A program made the translations under genes and the position numbers. A stretch of DNA of 47,537 bases from Streptomyces sp. CNH099 (lineage in GTDB: Bacteria > Actinomycetota > Actinomycetes > Streptomycetales > Streptomycetaceae), in the NCBI GenBank assembly GCA_000514715.1, contig AZWL01000034.1, forward strand, positions 1 through 47,537, in the 5' to 3' direction. Below are positions 1 to 7,590 of the stretch, piece after piece. Under the pieces are notes generated by a model. That model was not told where the DNA came from, ran no database searches, and worked only from the letters and a program-made list of their open reading frames with translations. Numbering within the stretch: position 1 is the first letter of the stretch; each line of letters opens with the position of its first letter.

Positions 1-193
1 CGAAGATGATCTCCGGCCGGGCGGCGAGCGCGCGGGCGACGGCGACGCGCTGCTGCTGGCCGCCGGAGAGCTGGCTCGGGCGGTGCTTGAGCCGCCCGGA
101 CAGGCCCACGGTGTCCACGACCCGCTGCAGCCACTGCTGGTCGGGCTTGCGGCCGGCGATGTCCATGGGCAGCGTGATGTTCTCCAGCGCGTT
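1..193. repeat. Left arm of a terminal inverted repeat (mate 47345-47537)
   Basis: Bases 1-193 are the exact reverse complement of 47345-47537. After one mismatch at 194 the match continues to 225. Both arms lie at the same place in two paralogous ABC ATPase genes and end at the same codon. Confidence 0.95.
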
Positions 194-520
194 GAGGGTG
201 GGCAGCAGGTTGAACGCCTGGAAGATGAAGCCCACGCGGTCGCGCCGCAGCCGGGTCAGCTTCTTGTCCCGCAGCCTGGTGATCTCGGTCTCGTCGATCC
301 AGATGCGGCCGGCCGTGACCGTGTCGAGTCCGGCGAGGCAGTGCATGAGGGTCGACTTGCCGGAGCCCGAGGGCCCCATGATCGCGGTGAACTGGCCCCT
401 GGCGATGTCCACATCGACGTTGTCGAGAGCGAGGACCCGCGTCTCCCCCGAGCCGTACGCCTTGGTCACCTGTCGCGCTCGTGCGGCGACGGCCGTGCGC
501 GTCGCTACAGCCGTGGTCAC
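1..520 (-). CDS. ABC transporter ATP-binding protein (MacB/LolD type), 3' part missing
   Basis: ATPase subunit of an ABC transporter of the kind that pairs with FtsX/MacB-like permeases, working on the cytoplasmic face of the membrane. The start is GTG at 518-520 with AGGAGA 7 nt upstream. The visible 173 residues hold Walker A (GPSGSGKST, about residue 49), the Q-loop region (FQAFNLLPTLNALENI) and the signature LSGGQQQR. The frame runs off the window just after RPEIIF, before the Walker B acidic pair. From about residue 100 to the edge the protein is identical to the ATPase encoded at the other end of the window, whereas the first 100 residues differ clearly. The permease gene presumably lies beyond the edge. 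Substrate unknown; antimicrobial peptide or lipoprotein export are usual for the family. Confidence 0.93.
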   Translation of the reverse strand, partial: MTTAVATRTAVAARARQVTKAYGSGETRVLALDNVDVDIARGQFTAIMGPSGSGKSTLMHCLAGLDTVTAGRIWIDETEITRLRDKKLTRLRRDRVGFIFQAFNLLPTLNALENITLPMDIAGRKPDQQWLQRVVDTVGLSGRLKHRPSQLSGGQQQRVAVARALAARPEIIF

Positions 521-584
521 TGTCGTGTCTCCTTCGTCTGCGGAACCTGTCCGTCAGCGGCCCCCGCGTGGCTTCCGCGGCGGG

Positions 585-638
585 CTTCTGCGTGGCTCTG
601 CGTGGCTGGTTCGTCGCTGGTTCGTGGCTTCTTCGTGG
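585..638. repeat. Five 10-11 bp direct repeats upstream of the ABC ATPase gene
   Basis: Units starting at 585, 596, 606, 617 and 628 follow the pattern CTnnTnCGTGG (for example CTTCTGCGTGG and CTGGTTCGTGG). The period of 10-11 bp is one helical turn. The array lies 65-118 bp upstream of the minus-strand GTG at 520, a fitting place for a regulator that binds direct repeats. No regulator gene is adjacent. Confidence 0.55.
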
Positions 639-697
639 TGCTTCGAGTCTCGTGGGCGGCGGGCGCGAAATCCCTGGTGCCCGGCGCCGTATCCGGT

Positions 698-713
698 GTG
701 GGGATATCCCCAC
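698..713. promoter_or_regulatory. Perfect 16-bp palindrome, operator candidate
   Basis: GTGGGGATATCCCCAC is a perfect palindrome in the 587-bp gap between the divergent ABC ATPase (start 520) and mfd (start 1108) genes. A GC hairpin-like stretch (CCCCCGCACGGGGG) follows at once. The rest of 521-1107 shows no convincing gene, only the direct repeats at 585-638 and the C-rich repeat at 1038-1093. Confidence 0.45.
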
Positions 714-1037
714 CCCCGCACGGGGGACGGACCCCCCGCCGGCCTGCGGAGCCCCGCCGCCGACCGGCCTGACCAGGCTAGAAAGCGCGGCGGCCGGTCC
801 CGTCGGCCGGACGGAGGACCCGGCCCCTGCTTTCCGGCCGGGGCGGGCCCCTAGGGGAGCGCGGCGGCGGTACGGGCCGGGGTGGGGGTTCCGCGGCGGT
901 AGCTGCGGCTTCCGGCTCGGGGCGCGGGGTGTCTGTGCGGCGTCGTAGGCTGGAGACCCCCGGGGCGCTCGCCGCCTCGGGCCGTTCGCGTTGCCCGCGG
1001 CGCCAGCCGCGGGCCCGGCCGGCACCTCTGCCCGGCC

Positions 1038-1093
1038 AGCCACCAGCCCCAGCCACCAGCCCCAGCCACCACCCAGCCACCACCCAGCCACCC
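1038..1093 (+). repeat. C-rich tandem repeat next to the mfd ribosome binding site
   Basis: Two copies of AGCCACCAGCCCC (1038-1050, 1051-1063) are followed by two of AGCCACCACCC (1064-1074, 1075-1085) and a partial AGCCACCC. The array ends exactly where GGAG (1094-1097), the likely ribosome binding site of mfd, begins, so it probably lies in the 5' UTR of the mRNA. Confidence 0.85.
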
Positions 1094-1107
1094 GGAGCGG
1101 ATGCCCC

Positions 1108-4100
1108 ATGAGCCTGCACGGCCTGCTCGACGCCGTCGTCCGCGACCCCGCCCTCGCCGAGGCGGTGACGGCCGCCGAGGGCGGCGCCCGGCCCCACGTC
1201 GACCTCGTCGGGCCGCCCGCCGCCCGGCCCTTCGTCCTGGCGGCGCTCGCCGCCCGCACCGGGCGGCCGGTGCTGGCGGTCACCGCCACCGGCCGCGAGG
1301 CCGAGGACCTGGCCGCCGCCCTGCGCTCGCTGATGCCGCCGGGCCGCGAGGACGCCGTCGTGGAGTACCCGGCCTGGGAGACCCTGCCGCACGAGCGGCT
1401 GTCGCCGCGCTCCGACACCGTCGGCCGCCGCCTCGCCGTGCTCCGCCGGCTGGCGCACCCGGACCCGGACGACCCGGCCGCCGGCCCGGTGTCCGTCGTC
1501 GTCGCGCCCGTACGCTCCGTGCTCCAGCCGCAGGTCAGGGGGTTGGGCGACCTGAAGCCCGTGGCGCTGCGCAGCGGGGGGACCGCCGATCTCGACGAGA
1601 CCGTGCAGGCGCTGGGGGCGGCCGCGTACAGCCGGGTGGAGCTGGTGGAGAAGCGCGGCGAGTTCGCGGTGCGCGGCGGGATCCTGGACGTGTTCCCGCC
1701 CACCGAGGAGCATCCCCTGCGGGTGGAGTTCTGGGGCGACGACATCGAGGAGATCCGCTACTTCAAGGTCGCCGACCAGCGCTCCCTGGAGGTCGCGGAG
1801 CACGGCCTGTGGGCGCCGCCGTGCCGCGAGCTGCTGCTGACCGCGTCCGTGCGGGCCCGCGCCGCCGACCTCGCCGTACGGCACCCGCAGCTCGGCGAGC
1901 TGCTCGGCAGGATCGCCGAGGGGATCGCGGTGGAGGGCATGGAGTCCCTGGCGCCCGTTCTCGTCGACGACATGGAGCTGCTGCTCGACGTGCTGCCGGC
2001 CGGCAGCATGGCGGTGTCCTGCGACCCCGAGCGGGTGCGCACCCGCGCCGCCGACCTGGTGGCCACGTCGCAGGAGTTCCTGCAGGCGTCGTGGGCCGCG
2101 TCGGCCGGGGGCGGGGAGGCGCCGATCGACCTGGAGCTGCTGGGCCGGGCGTCGCTGTGGGGCATCGCCGACGTCCGCGAGCACGCGCGCGAGCTGGGCA
2201 TGATGTGGTGGGCGGTGAGCCCCTTCTCCGCCGGCGCGGAGCTGGAGGACGACGCCCTGGAGCTGGGGCTGCACGCCCCGGAGGTGTACCGCGGGGACAC
2301 CGCCCGCGCGCTCGCCGACACCAAGGGCTGGCTCGCCGACGGCTGGCGCGTGGTCTACCTCACCGAGGGCCACGGCCCCGCGCAGCGCACCGCCGAGGTC
2401 CTCGGCGGCGAGGGCATCGCCGCCCGCCTCGACGCGGACCTCGGCCCCGGCCCCGACGCGCTCGCGCCGTCGGTCGTGCACGTCTCGTGCGGCGAGCTGG
2501 ACCACGGCTTCGTCGCCCCGGACCTGAAGCTCGCGGTGCTCACCGAGACCGACCTGTCCGGGCAGAAGACCGCGGCCCGCGACGGCGCGCGGATGCCCGC
2601 GCGGCGGCGCAAGCAGATCGACCCGCTGACGCTGCAGGCCGGCGACTACATCGTGCACGAGCAGCACGGCGTCGGGCGCTATCTGGAGATGGTGCAGCGC
2701 ACCGTCCAGGGCGCCACCCGCGAGTACCTGCTCGTGGAGTACGCGCCGGCCAAGCGCGGCCAGCCCGGCGACCGGCTGTACATCCCCACCGACCAGCTCG
2801 ACCAGGTCACGAAGTACGTCGGCGGCGAGGCCCCCTCGCTGCACCGGCTCGGCGGCTCCGACTGGGCCAAGACCAAGTCCCGGGCGAAGAAGGCCGTCAA
2901 GGAGATCGCCGCCGACCTCATCAAGCTGTACTCCGCCCGCATGGCCGCCCCCGGGCACGCCTTCGCGGCGGACACCCCCTGGCAGCGGGAGCTGGAGGAC
3001 GCGTTCCCGTACATCGAGACGCCCGACCAGCTGTCCACCATCACCGAGGTGAAGGAGGACATGGAGAAGCCGGTCCCCATGGACCGGCTGATCTGCGGCG
3101 ACGTCGGCTACGGCAAGACGGAGATCGCGGTGCGGGCGGCGTTCAAGGCGGTGCAGGACGGCAAGCAGGCCGCCGTCCTCGTACCGACGACGCTGCTGGT
3201 GCAGCAGCACATGAGCACGTTCTCCGAGCGGTACGCGCAGTTCCCGGTGGTGGTGCGGGCGCTGTCCCGGTTCCAGACGGACGCCGAGGCCGGGGCCGTG
3301 CTCGACGGGCTGCGCGACGGGTCGGTCGACATCGTCATCGGCACGCACCGGCTGTTCTCGTCCGACACCCGGTTCAAGAACCTGGGCCTGGTCATCGTCG
3401 ACGAGGAGCAGCGCTTCGGCGTGGAGCACAAGGAGCAGCTGAAGAAGCTCCGCGCCAACGTCGACGTGCTGACGATGTCCGCCACCCCGATCCCGCGCAC
3501 GCTGGAGATGGCGGTCACCGGCATCCGCGAGATGTCGACCATCACCACGCCGCCGGAGGAGCGGCACCCGGTGCTGACGTTCGTCGGCCCGTACGAGGAG
3601 AGGCAGATCGGCGCCGCCGTCCGCCGCGAACTGCTGCGCGAGGGCCAGGTCTTCTACATCCACAACCGGGTGGAGTCCATCGACCGGGCCGCCGCCCGGC
3701 TGCGGCAGGCCGTGCCGGAGGCGCGGATCGCCACGGCGCACGGGCAGATGTCGGAGTCGTCGCTGGAGCGCGTGGTGGTCGACTTCTGGGAGAAGAAGTT
3801 CGACGTGCTGGTCTCCACGACGATCGTCGAGAACGGCATCGACATCTCCAACGCCAACACCCTCATCGTCGAACGCGGCGACACCTTCGGCCTCTCCCAG
3901 CTGCACCAGCTGCGCGGCCGCGTCGGCCGCGGCCGTGAGCGGGGCTACGCGTACTTTCTGTACCCGCCGGAGAAGCCGCTGACGGAGACCGCGCACGAGC
4001 GGCTCGCCACCATCGCGCAGCACACGGAGATGGGCGCCGGCATGTACGTGGCGATGAAGGACCTGGAGATCCGCGGCGCGGGCAACCTGCTGGGCGGCGA

Positions 4101-4677
4101 GCAGTCCGGGCACATCGCCGGCGTCGGCTTCGACCTGTACGTGCGGATGGTCGGCGAGGCCGTCGCGGACTACCGCGCGACGCTGGAGGGTGCCGACGGA
4201 AAGGCGGAGGAGGAGCCGCCGCCGGAGGTCAGGATCGAGCTGCCGGTCGACGCCCACGTCCCGCACGACTACGCCCCGGGCGAGCGGCTGCGCCTCCAGG
4301 CGTACCGCGCGATCGCCTCCGCGACGACGGAGGACGACGTCCACGCGGTCCGCGAGGAGCTGGCCGACCGCTACGGCCCGCTCCCGGAGCCGGTGGAGAA
4401 CCTGCTGCTGGTCGCCGGCCTGCGCATGCTGGCCCGCGCCTGCGGCGTCGCGGACATCACGCTGCAGGGCTCGCGGATCCGCTTCGCCCCGGTGACGCTG
4501 CGGGAGTCGCAGGAGCTGCGGCTGAAGCGGCTGTACCCGGGTGCGGTGGTGAAGCCGGCGCTGAACCAGATCCTGGTGGACCGCCCGAAGCCGAAGCAGC
4601 TGGGCGCGCAGCCGCTGACGGGCCGCGAACTGCTTGCGTGGGTGGGCGAGCTGCTGACGACGGTGCTGGACTCGTAA
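1108..4677 (+). CDS. mfd: Transcription-repair coupling factor Mfd
   Basis: Removes RNA polymerase stalled at DNA lesions and recruits UvrA for nucleotide excision repair. The 1189 residues are close to the usual Mfd length. The N-terminal third is the UvrB-homology region. The RNA-polymerase-interacting CarD-like segment starts near residue 511 (GDYIVHEQHGVGRY). The SF2 motor follows, with Walker A GDVGYGKT (about 665), DEEQRFG (about 764), the SATPIPRTL motif and GRVGRGRERG (about 938). The C-terminal TRCF domain follows the conserved RGAGNLLGGEQSGHI. ATG at 1108 is preferred over in-frame upstream starts because it is preceded by GGAG at 10 nt and the repeat array lies upstream. It ends tail-to-tail with vapC, 18 bp away, with no hairpin between. 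Confidence 0.98.
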   Translation: MSLHGLLDAVVRDPALAEAVTAAEGGARPHVDLVGPPAARPFVLAALAARTGRPVLAVTATGREAEDLAAALRSLMPPGREDAVVEYPAWETLPHERLSPRSDTVGRRLAVLRRLAHPDPDDPAAGPVSVVVAPVRSVLQPQVRGLGDLKPVALRSGGTADLDETVQALGAAAYSRVELVEKRGEFAVRGGILDVFPPTEEHPLRVEFWGDDIEEIRYFKVADQRSLEVAEHGLWAPPCRELLLTASVRARAADLAVRHPQLGELLGRIAEGIAVEGMESLAPVLVDDMELLLDVLPAGSMAVSCDPERVRTRAADLVATSQEFLQASWAASAGGGEAPIDLELLGRASLWGIADVREHARELGMMWWAVSPFSAGAELEDDALELGLHAPEVYRGDTARALADTKGWLADGWRVVYLTEGHGPAQRTAEVLGGEGIAARLDADLGPGPDALAPSVVHVSCGELDHGFVAPDLKLAVLTETDLSGQKTAARDGARMPARRRKQIDPLTLQAGDYIVHEQHGVGRYLEMVQRTVQGATREYLLVEYAPAKRGQPGDRLYIPTDQLDQVTKYVGGEAPSLHRLGGSDWAKTKSRAKKAVKEIAADLIKLYSARMAAPGHAFAADTPWQRELEDAFPYIETPDQLSTITEVKEDMEKPVPMDRLICGDVGYGKTEIAVRAAFKAVQDGKQAAVLVPTTLLVQQHMSTFSERYAQFPVVVRALSRFQTDAEAGAVLDGLRDGSVDIVIGTHRLFSSDTRFKNLGLVIVDEEQRFGVEHKEQLKKLRANVDVLTMSATPIPRTLEMAVTGIREMSTITTPPEERHPVLTFVGPYEERQIGAAVRRELLREGQVFYIHNRVESIDRAAARLRQAVPEARIATAHGQMSESSLERVVVDFWEKKFDVLVSTTIVENGIDISNANTLIVERGDTFGLSQLHQLRGRVGRGRERGYAYFLYPPEKPLTETAHERLATIAQHTEMGAGMYVAMKDLEIRGAGNLLGGEQSGHIAGVGFDLYVRMVGEAVADYRATLEGADGKAEEEPPPEVRIELPVDAHVPHDYAPGERLRLQAYRAIASATTEDDVHAVREELADRYGPLPEPVENLLLVAGLRMLARACGVADITLQGSRIRFAPVTLRESQELRLKRLYPGAVVKPALNQILVDRPKPKQLGAQPLTGRELLAWVGELLTTVLDS

Positions 4678-4695
4678 GGGCTGCGCCCCGGCGGG

Positions 4696-5130
4696 TCACC
4701 CGTGCAGCGGGTTGCGCACCCGGACGCCGGGGAACCGGCTGAGGTCGCGGTCGGCGGACCAGAGTTCGCGCACGCCGTGCATCCGGCACAGGGCGGCCAC
4801 CCGCCCGTCGTGCACCAGCGGCCCGGCGACCTTGCCCTGCGCCAGCGCCTCGCGGAGCACGGGCCAGTACCCGGCCCCCTCGGCGAGCAGCACGGCGGTG
4901 GGGGACTCCAGCCAGGCGTCGATCTGGGAGAGCGCCTGCCCCGTGGTGCTCGGCGGCCCGTAGATGCGCGGGTGGGTGGCGACGGAGAAGAACTCGTGCA
5001 GGCACGGCCACGGCAGGGCCCACGGCGCGGACCCCTCCGCCAGCCCGCGCACAGCCGCCGCTGCCGCGCCGTGGAACGGGCTGTCGGCGCGGTGGGCGTA
5101 GACGAGGACGTTGGTGTCGAGGGCGATCAC
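4696..5130 (-). CDS. vapC: VapC-like PIN-domain ribonuclease toxin
   Basis: Probable type II toxin with a PIN fold, an Mg-dependent RNase acting on tRNA or rRNA in this family. The 144 residues start IALDTNVLVYAHR with the first catalytic Asp at residue 5; further acidic positions lie in LHEFFSV, VHDGRVAALC and SADRDLSRFPGV, the usual PIN pattern. The GTG start overlaps the antitoxin stop as GTGA (5127-5130), the arrangement expected for translational coupling. The last residues end 18 bp from the mfd stop on the opposite strand. Confidence 0.9.
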   Translation of the reverse strand: MIALDTNVLVYAHRADSPFHGAAAAAVRGLAEGSAPWALPWPCLHEFFSVATHPRIYGPPSTTGQALSQIDAWLESPTAVLLAEGAGYWPVLREALAQGKVAGPLVHDGRVAALCRMHGVRELWSADRDLSRFPGVRVRNPLHG

Positions 5131-5369
5131 GCCCGGTCCCCGTAGGCGAGGTCCCGGATCTCGTCCCAGCCCGCACCGCGCACGTCCCGCTGGAGCCCGT
5201 CGCCCGCCACGCTGGCGTCCCGCAGGGTGAAGGCGGGGCGGTCGGCCTCCTCGTCGAGTACGGTGCGCAGCCCCTGCTCGATGAGGGCCTTGAGCGTGGT
5301 GCCCGTGCGCCGGGCCGTCCGGCGCGCCTCGGCCAGCAGCGCGTCGGAGATGTCGACGGTCGTCTTCAT
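5127..5369 (-). CDS. vapB: VapB-like ribbon-helix-helix antitoxin
   Basis: Antitoxin partner of the downstream PIN toxin. Its 80 residues open with MKTTVDISDALLAEARRTA, a ribbon-helix-helix beta strand and helix of the VapB/DUF2191 sort; the acidic C-terminal part should wrap the toxin. ATG at 5367-5369 is chosen over an ATG four codons upstream because GGTGAG sits 4 nt before it. VapB proteins usually repress their own operon, and repeated CCATAC boxes lie just upstream. Confidence 0.87.
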   Translation of the reverse strand: MKTTVDISDALLAEARRTARRTGTTLKALIEQGLRTVLDEEADRPAFTLRDASVAGDGLQRDVRGAGWDEIRDLAYGDRA

Positions 5370-5377
5370 ATGGCTCA

Positions 5378-5405
5378 CCATACCCAGGGACCCATACTCC
5401 CATAC
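5378..5405 (-). promoter_or_regulatory. Candidate vapBC operator: three CCATAC boxes
   Basis: CCATAC occurs at 5378, 5392 and 5400 (GTATGG in the direction of transcription), immediately upstream of vapB. Repeats or palindromes here are usual for autoregulated VapBC operons. The boxes are direct copies with spacings of 14 and 8 bp. Confidence 0.45.
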
Positions 5406-5457
5406 CTGATGACCCCACGTGGTGGATCATCACTCTTCGTATGTAGTGCAGGTGTCG

Positions 5458-5742
5458 CTACGGGGCCTCGACGCCGGCGATGCGGTACTTGTGCACGTCG
5501 GCGTCGAGGATGCGGGCGGTCCGGCCGGCGTCCGGGCCGGTGCCGCGGAAGCGGTGCAGGTCCTCGTCGGTCTCCCAGCGCTCGTACACGTTGATCCGGT
5601 CCGCCTCGACCGGGTCGGCCGAGAGCGCGAAGTCCAGGCACCCGGCGGCCTCGCGCGCCCGCGTGACGATCTGCGCGCAGCCGGCCAGGTAGTCGTCCCG
5701 GTCGGCGGCGTCGACGCGCAGCGCCCCGGCAATGATGATCAT
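5458..5742 (-). CDS. Antibiotic biosynthesis monooxygenase (ABM) domain protein
   Basis: Small 94-residue dimeric alpha/beta-barrel protein of the ABM/YgiN type, a fold used for quinol or heme oxidation without a bound cofactor in some members. MIIIAGALRVDAADRDDYL is the first strand and helix; the second half holds the typical INVYERWETDEDLHRF strand-helix. ATG at 5740-5742 has GGGAG 4 nt upstream. It follows the TetR gene on the same strand with a 62-bp gap, so it may be co-transcribed. The substrate cannot be told. Confidence 0.82.
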   Translation of the reverse strand: MIIIAGALRVDAADRDDYLAGCAQIVTRAREAAGCLDFALSADPVEADRINVYERWETDEDLHRFRGTGPDAGRTARILDADVHKYRIAGVEAP

Positions 5743-5804
5743 GGTGCTCCCTGTGGTGCGACGGTGCGGCTTCCGTAAGCAGAGACCATCCCGGCGCCCC
5801 GGAC

Positions 5805-6380
5805 TCATCGCGCCGCGGGGTTGAACATCAGGGGGGTGAGAGCGCGGAAGACCTCTGCCGGGTCGTCCCGGTCGGCGAGGGCGGCGTCCAGGCTGCCGCT
5901 GAGGGCCAGGGTGGCGAAGCCGTGGGCCGCCGACCAGGCGGCCAGGCGGGCGGACTCCGGGTCGGGGCCGCGGTCCGGCTCGGGGAGGGCGGCGATGGCG
6001 GTGCGCAGGGTGCGGTCGACGCGGTCGCGGGCCGCCGCCAGCTCCGGGGCGTCCGCGTGCAGCAGGTGGGGCTGGTACATCACCTGGAAGTGCGCCGGGT
6101 GCGCCAGCGCGAACCGTACGTAGCGCACGCCGAGGTCCGCCAGGTCCGCCGCCGCCTCCAGCGACTCCGCGAGCAGCCCGTTGCCCTCGGCCGCGATCGC
6201 GGTCAGCAGCCCGGCGCGGTCCCCGAAGTGGTGTGCCGGCGCCGCGTGCGAGACGCCCGCGCGGCGGGCCAGGTCGCGCAGGCTGACGGCGCCGGGGCCC
6301 TGGTCGGCGATGACGTCGAGCGCGGCGTCGAGGACGGCGCGGCGCAGGTTGCCGTGGTGGTAGGGGCGGTGGCCGGTCAT
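5805..6380 (-). CDS. TetR-family transcriptional regulator
   Basis: 191-residue regulator. The N-terminal helix-turn-helix spans about residues 13-55, with VSLRDLARRAGVSHAAPAHHFGDRAGLLTAIAAEG matching the TetR recognition region in pieces. The remaining helices form the ligand-binding part. ATG at 6378-6380 with GGAGG 8 nt upstream is chosen over an ATG five codons earlier. It is divergent from the SalK-like gene at 6480; a direct repeat between them is the likely operator, so it probably represses itself, the neighbour, or both. Confidence 0.92.
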   Translation of the reverse strand: MTGHRPYHHGNLRRAVLDAALDVIADQGPGAVSLRDLARRAGVSHAAPAHHFGDRAGLLTAIAAEGNGLLAESLEAAADLADLGVRYVRFALAHPAHFQVMYQPHLLHADAPELAAARDRVDRTLRTAIAALPEPDRGPDPESARLAAWSAAHGFATLALSGSLDAALADRDDPAEVFRALTPLMFNPAAR

Positions 6381-6399
6381 GGGGGCATCCTCCACGAAG

Positions 6400-6448
6400 A
6401 TCTAGTCATTGACAAGTTGCGTGCCGGCGAGGCAATCTAGTCAGTGAA
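6400..6448. promoter_or_regulatory. Direct-repeat operator and promoter between divergent genes
   Basis: ATCTAGTCATTGAC (6400-6413) recurs as ATCTAGTCAGTGAA (6435-6448), 35 bp apart. A perfect -35 consensus TTGACA lies at 6409-6414 within the first copy on the plus strand. The two boxes bracket the shared promoter region of the TetR and SalK-like genes, where a TetR repressor would block transcription. Confidence 0.6.
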
Positions 6449-6479
6449 AAGATTCGGATACGGGACCGAGGAGCACGCC

Positions 6480-7379
6480 ATGCCGGAAGAACTGACGCAC
6501 CAGCGCGTACGACAGCTCTGGCACCTGCTGGAACCGCTGCACGCCGTCCTCTACTACGCCCCCGAAGCCTTCGACGAGGCCGCCGCCCTCGGATACCCGA
6601 CCGAGGACCGCTGGCCCTCGTACTTCGCCTGGCGCGCGGCGCCCCTCGGCCCGGTCGGCGAGGCCGTCGTCACCGCGGCGTTCTACAGCTTCAACCCCGC
6701 CATGACCGGCCGCTACGTCCCCGCCGCGTGGGACGTCGCCGCCCCGGCGAAGGTGCTCGCGGCCCGCGAACGCGCCGTCGACCGGGCGTACCGGTCGATC
6801 TTCGGCGACAACCCTGACGACCCTGACGACCCGGCCGGCCTCGGCGCTCCCGCGCTCGCCGAGGCCGCCGCCCTCGCCCGCCGCGCCGCCGAGGCCGCGC
6901 GCACCGCCGGCCGCCCCCTGGCCGCGGCCAACGCCGCGCTGCCCTGGCCCGGACCGCCGCACCTGCAGCTGTGGCACGCCGCGACCGTCCTCCGCGAACA
7001 CCGCGGCGACGGCCATCTCGCGGCGCTGCTCGCCGCGGACCTGGACGCCGTCGAGTCACTGGTGTCCTTCGCGGCCGTCGGCGCGGCCGACGAGGAGACC
7101 TTCGCCAGCCGCGGCTGGAGCGGCGCCGAGTGGGCCGCCGCCCGGTCCCGGCTCGCCGCCCGCGGGCTGGTCACGGAGGACGGCACCGCCACGGACGCCG
7201 GCCGGGAGCTGCGCGCCGAGGTGGAGCGGCGCACGGACGAGCTGGCGACGGCCCCGTGGCGCGCGATCGGCGCGGACGGCGCGGAGCGGCTGGCGGAGCT
7301 GCTGGGCGGGCCGTGGCTGAAGGTGCTGGGGTCGGGACTGCTGCCGGCGGAGAACACGCTGGGCATCGGCAAGGGGTGA
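6480..7379 (+). CDS. SCO6745/SalK-family protein
   Basis: 299-residue soluble protein resembling the actinobacterial SCO6745 (SalK) family, whose biochemical role is not established. The conserved opening MPEELTHQRVRQLWHLLEPL and the phrase VLYYAPEAFDEAAALG are the recognisable part; the C-terminal third looks like a winged-helix segment (RLAARGLVTEDGTATDAG). ATG at 6480 is preferred because GAGGAG sits 6 nt before it; an in-frame ATG lies 12 codons upstream. It faces the TetR gene and is probably its target. Confidence 0.75.
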   Translation: MPEELTHQRVRQLWHLLEPLHAVLYYAPEAFDEAAALGYPTEDRWPSYFAWRAAPLGPVGEAVVTAAFYSFNPAMTGRYVPAAWDVAAPAKVLAARERAVDRAYRSIFGDNPDDPDDPAGLGAPALAEAAALARRAAEAARTAGRPLAAANAALPWPGPPHLQLWHAATVLREHRGDGHLAALLAADLDAVESLVSFAAVGAADEETFASRGWSGAEWAAARSRLAARGLVTEDGTATDAGRELRAEVERRTDELATAPWRAIGADGAERLAELLGGPWLKVLGSGLLPAENTLGIGKG

Positions 7380-7576
7380 GGCGGCGGGGGAGGGGCGCGC
7401 GGCGTCTTCCGTCCGTACGGGGGCGGGCCGTGTGCGGGGCGCGCGGGCCGTCCCATACGCACCGCCCCGCAAGCCGGCCACCGCGGCCCGGCCACCGCGG
7501 TCCGGCCGCCGCGGTACCGCCGCGCCCTTACCGCCGCGCCCCCTCCGCGGCCCACCGCCGGGCGCCCCCGCCTCGC

Positions 7577-7582
7577 TACACT
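7577..7582 (+). promoter_or_regulatory. -10 box TACACT, leaderless-type start
   Basis: TACACT ends 8 nt before ATG 7591 and no Shine-Dalgarno sequence is visible, so the mRNA probably starts at the AUG. The rest of 7380-7590 is GC-rich with several CCGCGG repeats and no gene. Confidence 0.55.
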
Positions 7583-7590
7583 CCGCCCCC

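Noticed and set aside
585..638. CRISPR-like reading of the 10-11 bp repeat array
   Set aside because: Units are contiguous and far too short; there are no spacers.
778..4344. A 1188-residue open frame on the minus strand opposite mfd
   Set aside because: It is the antisense shadow of mfd in GC-rich DNA: composition is almost all G, A, R, V, L and D with no domain, and mfd is certain.
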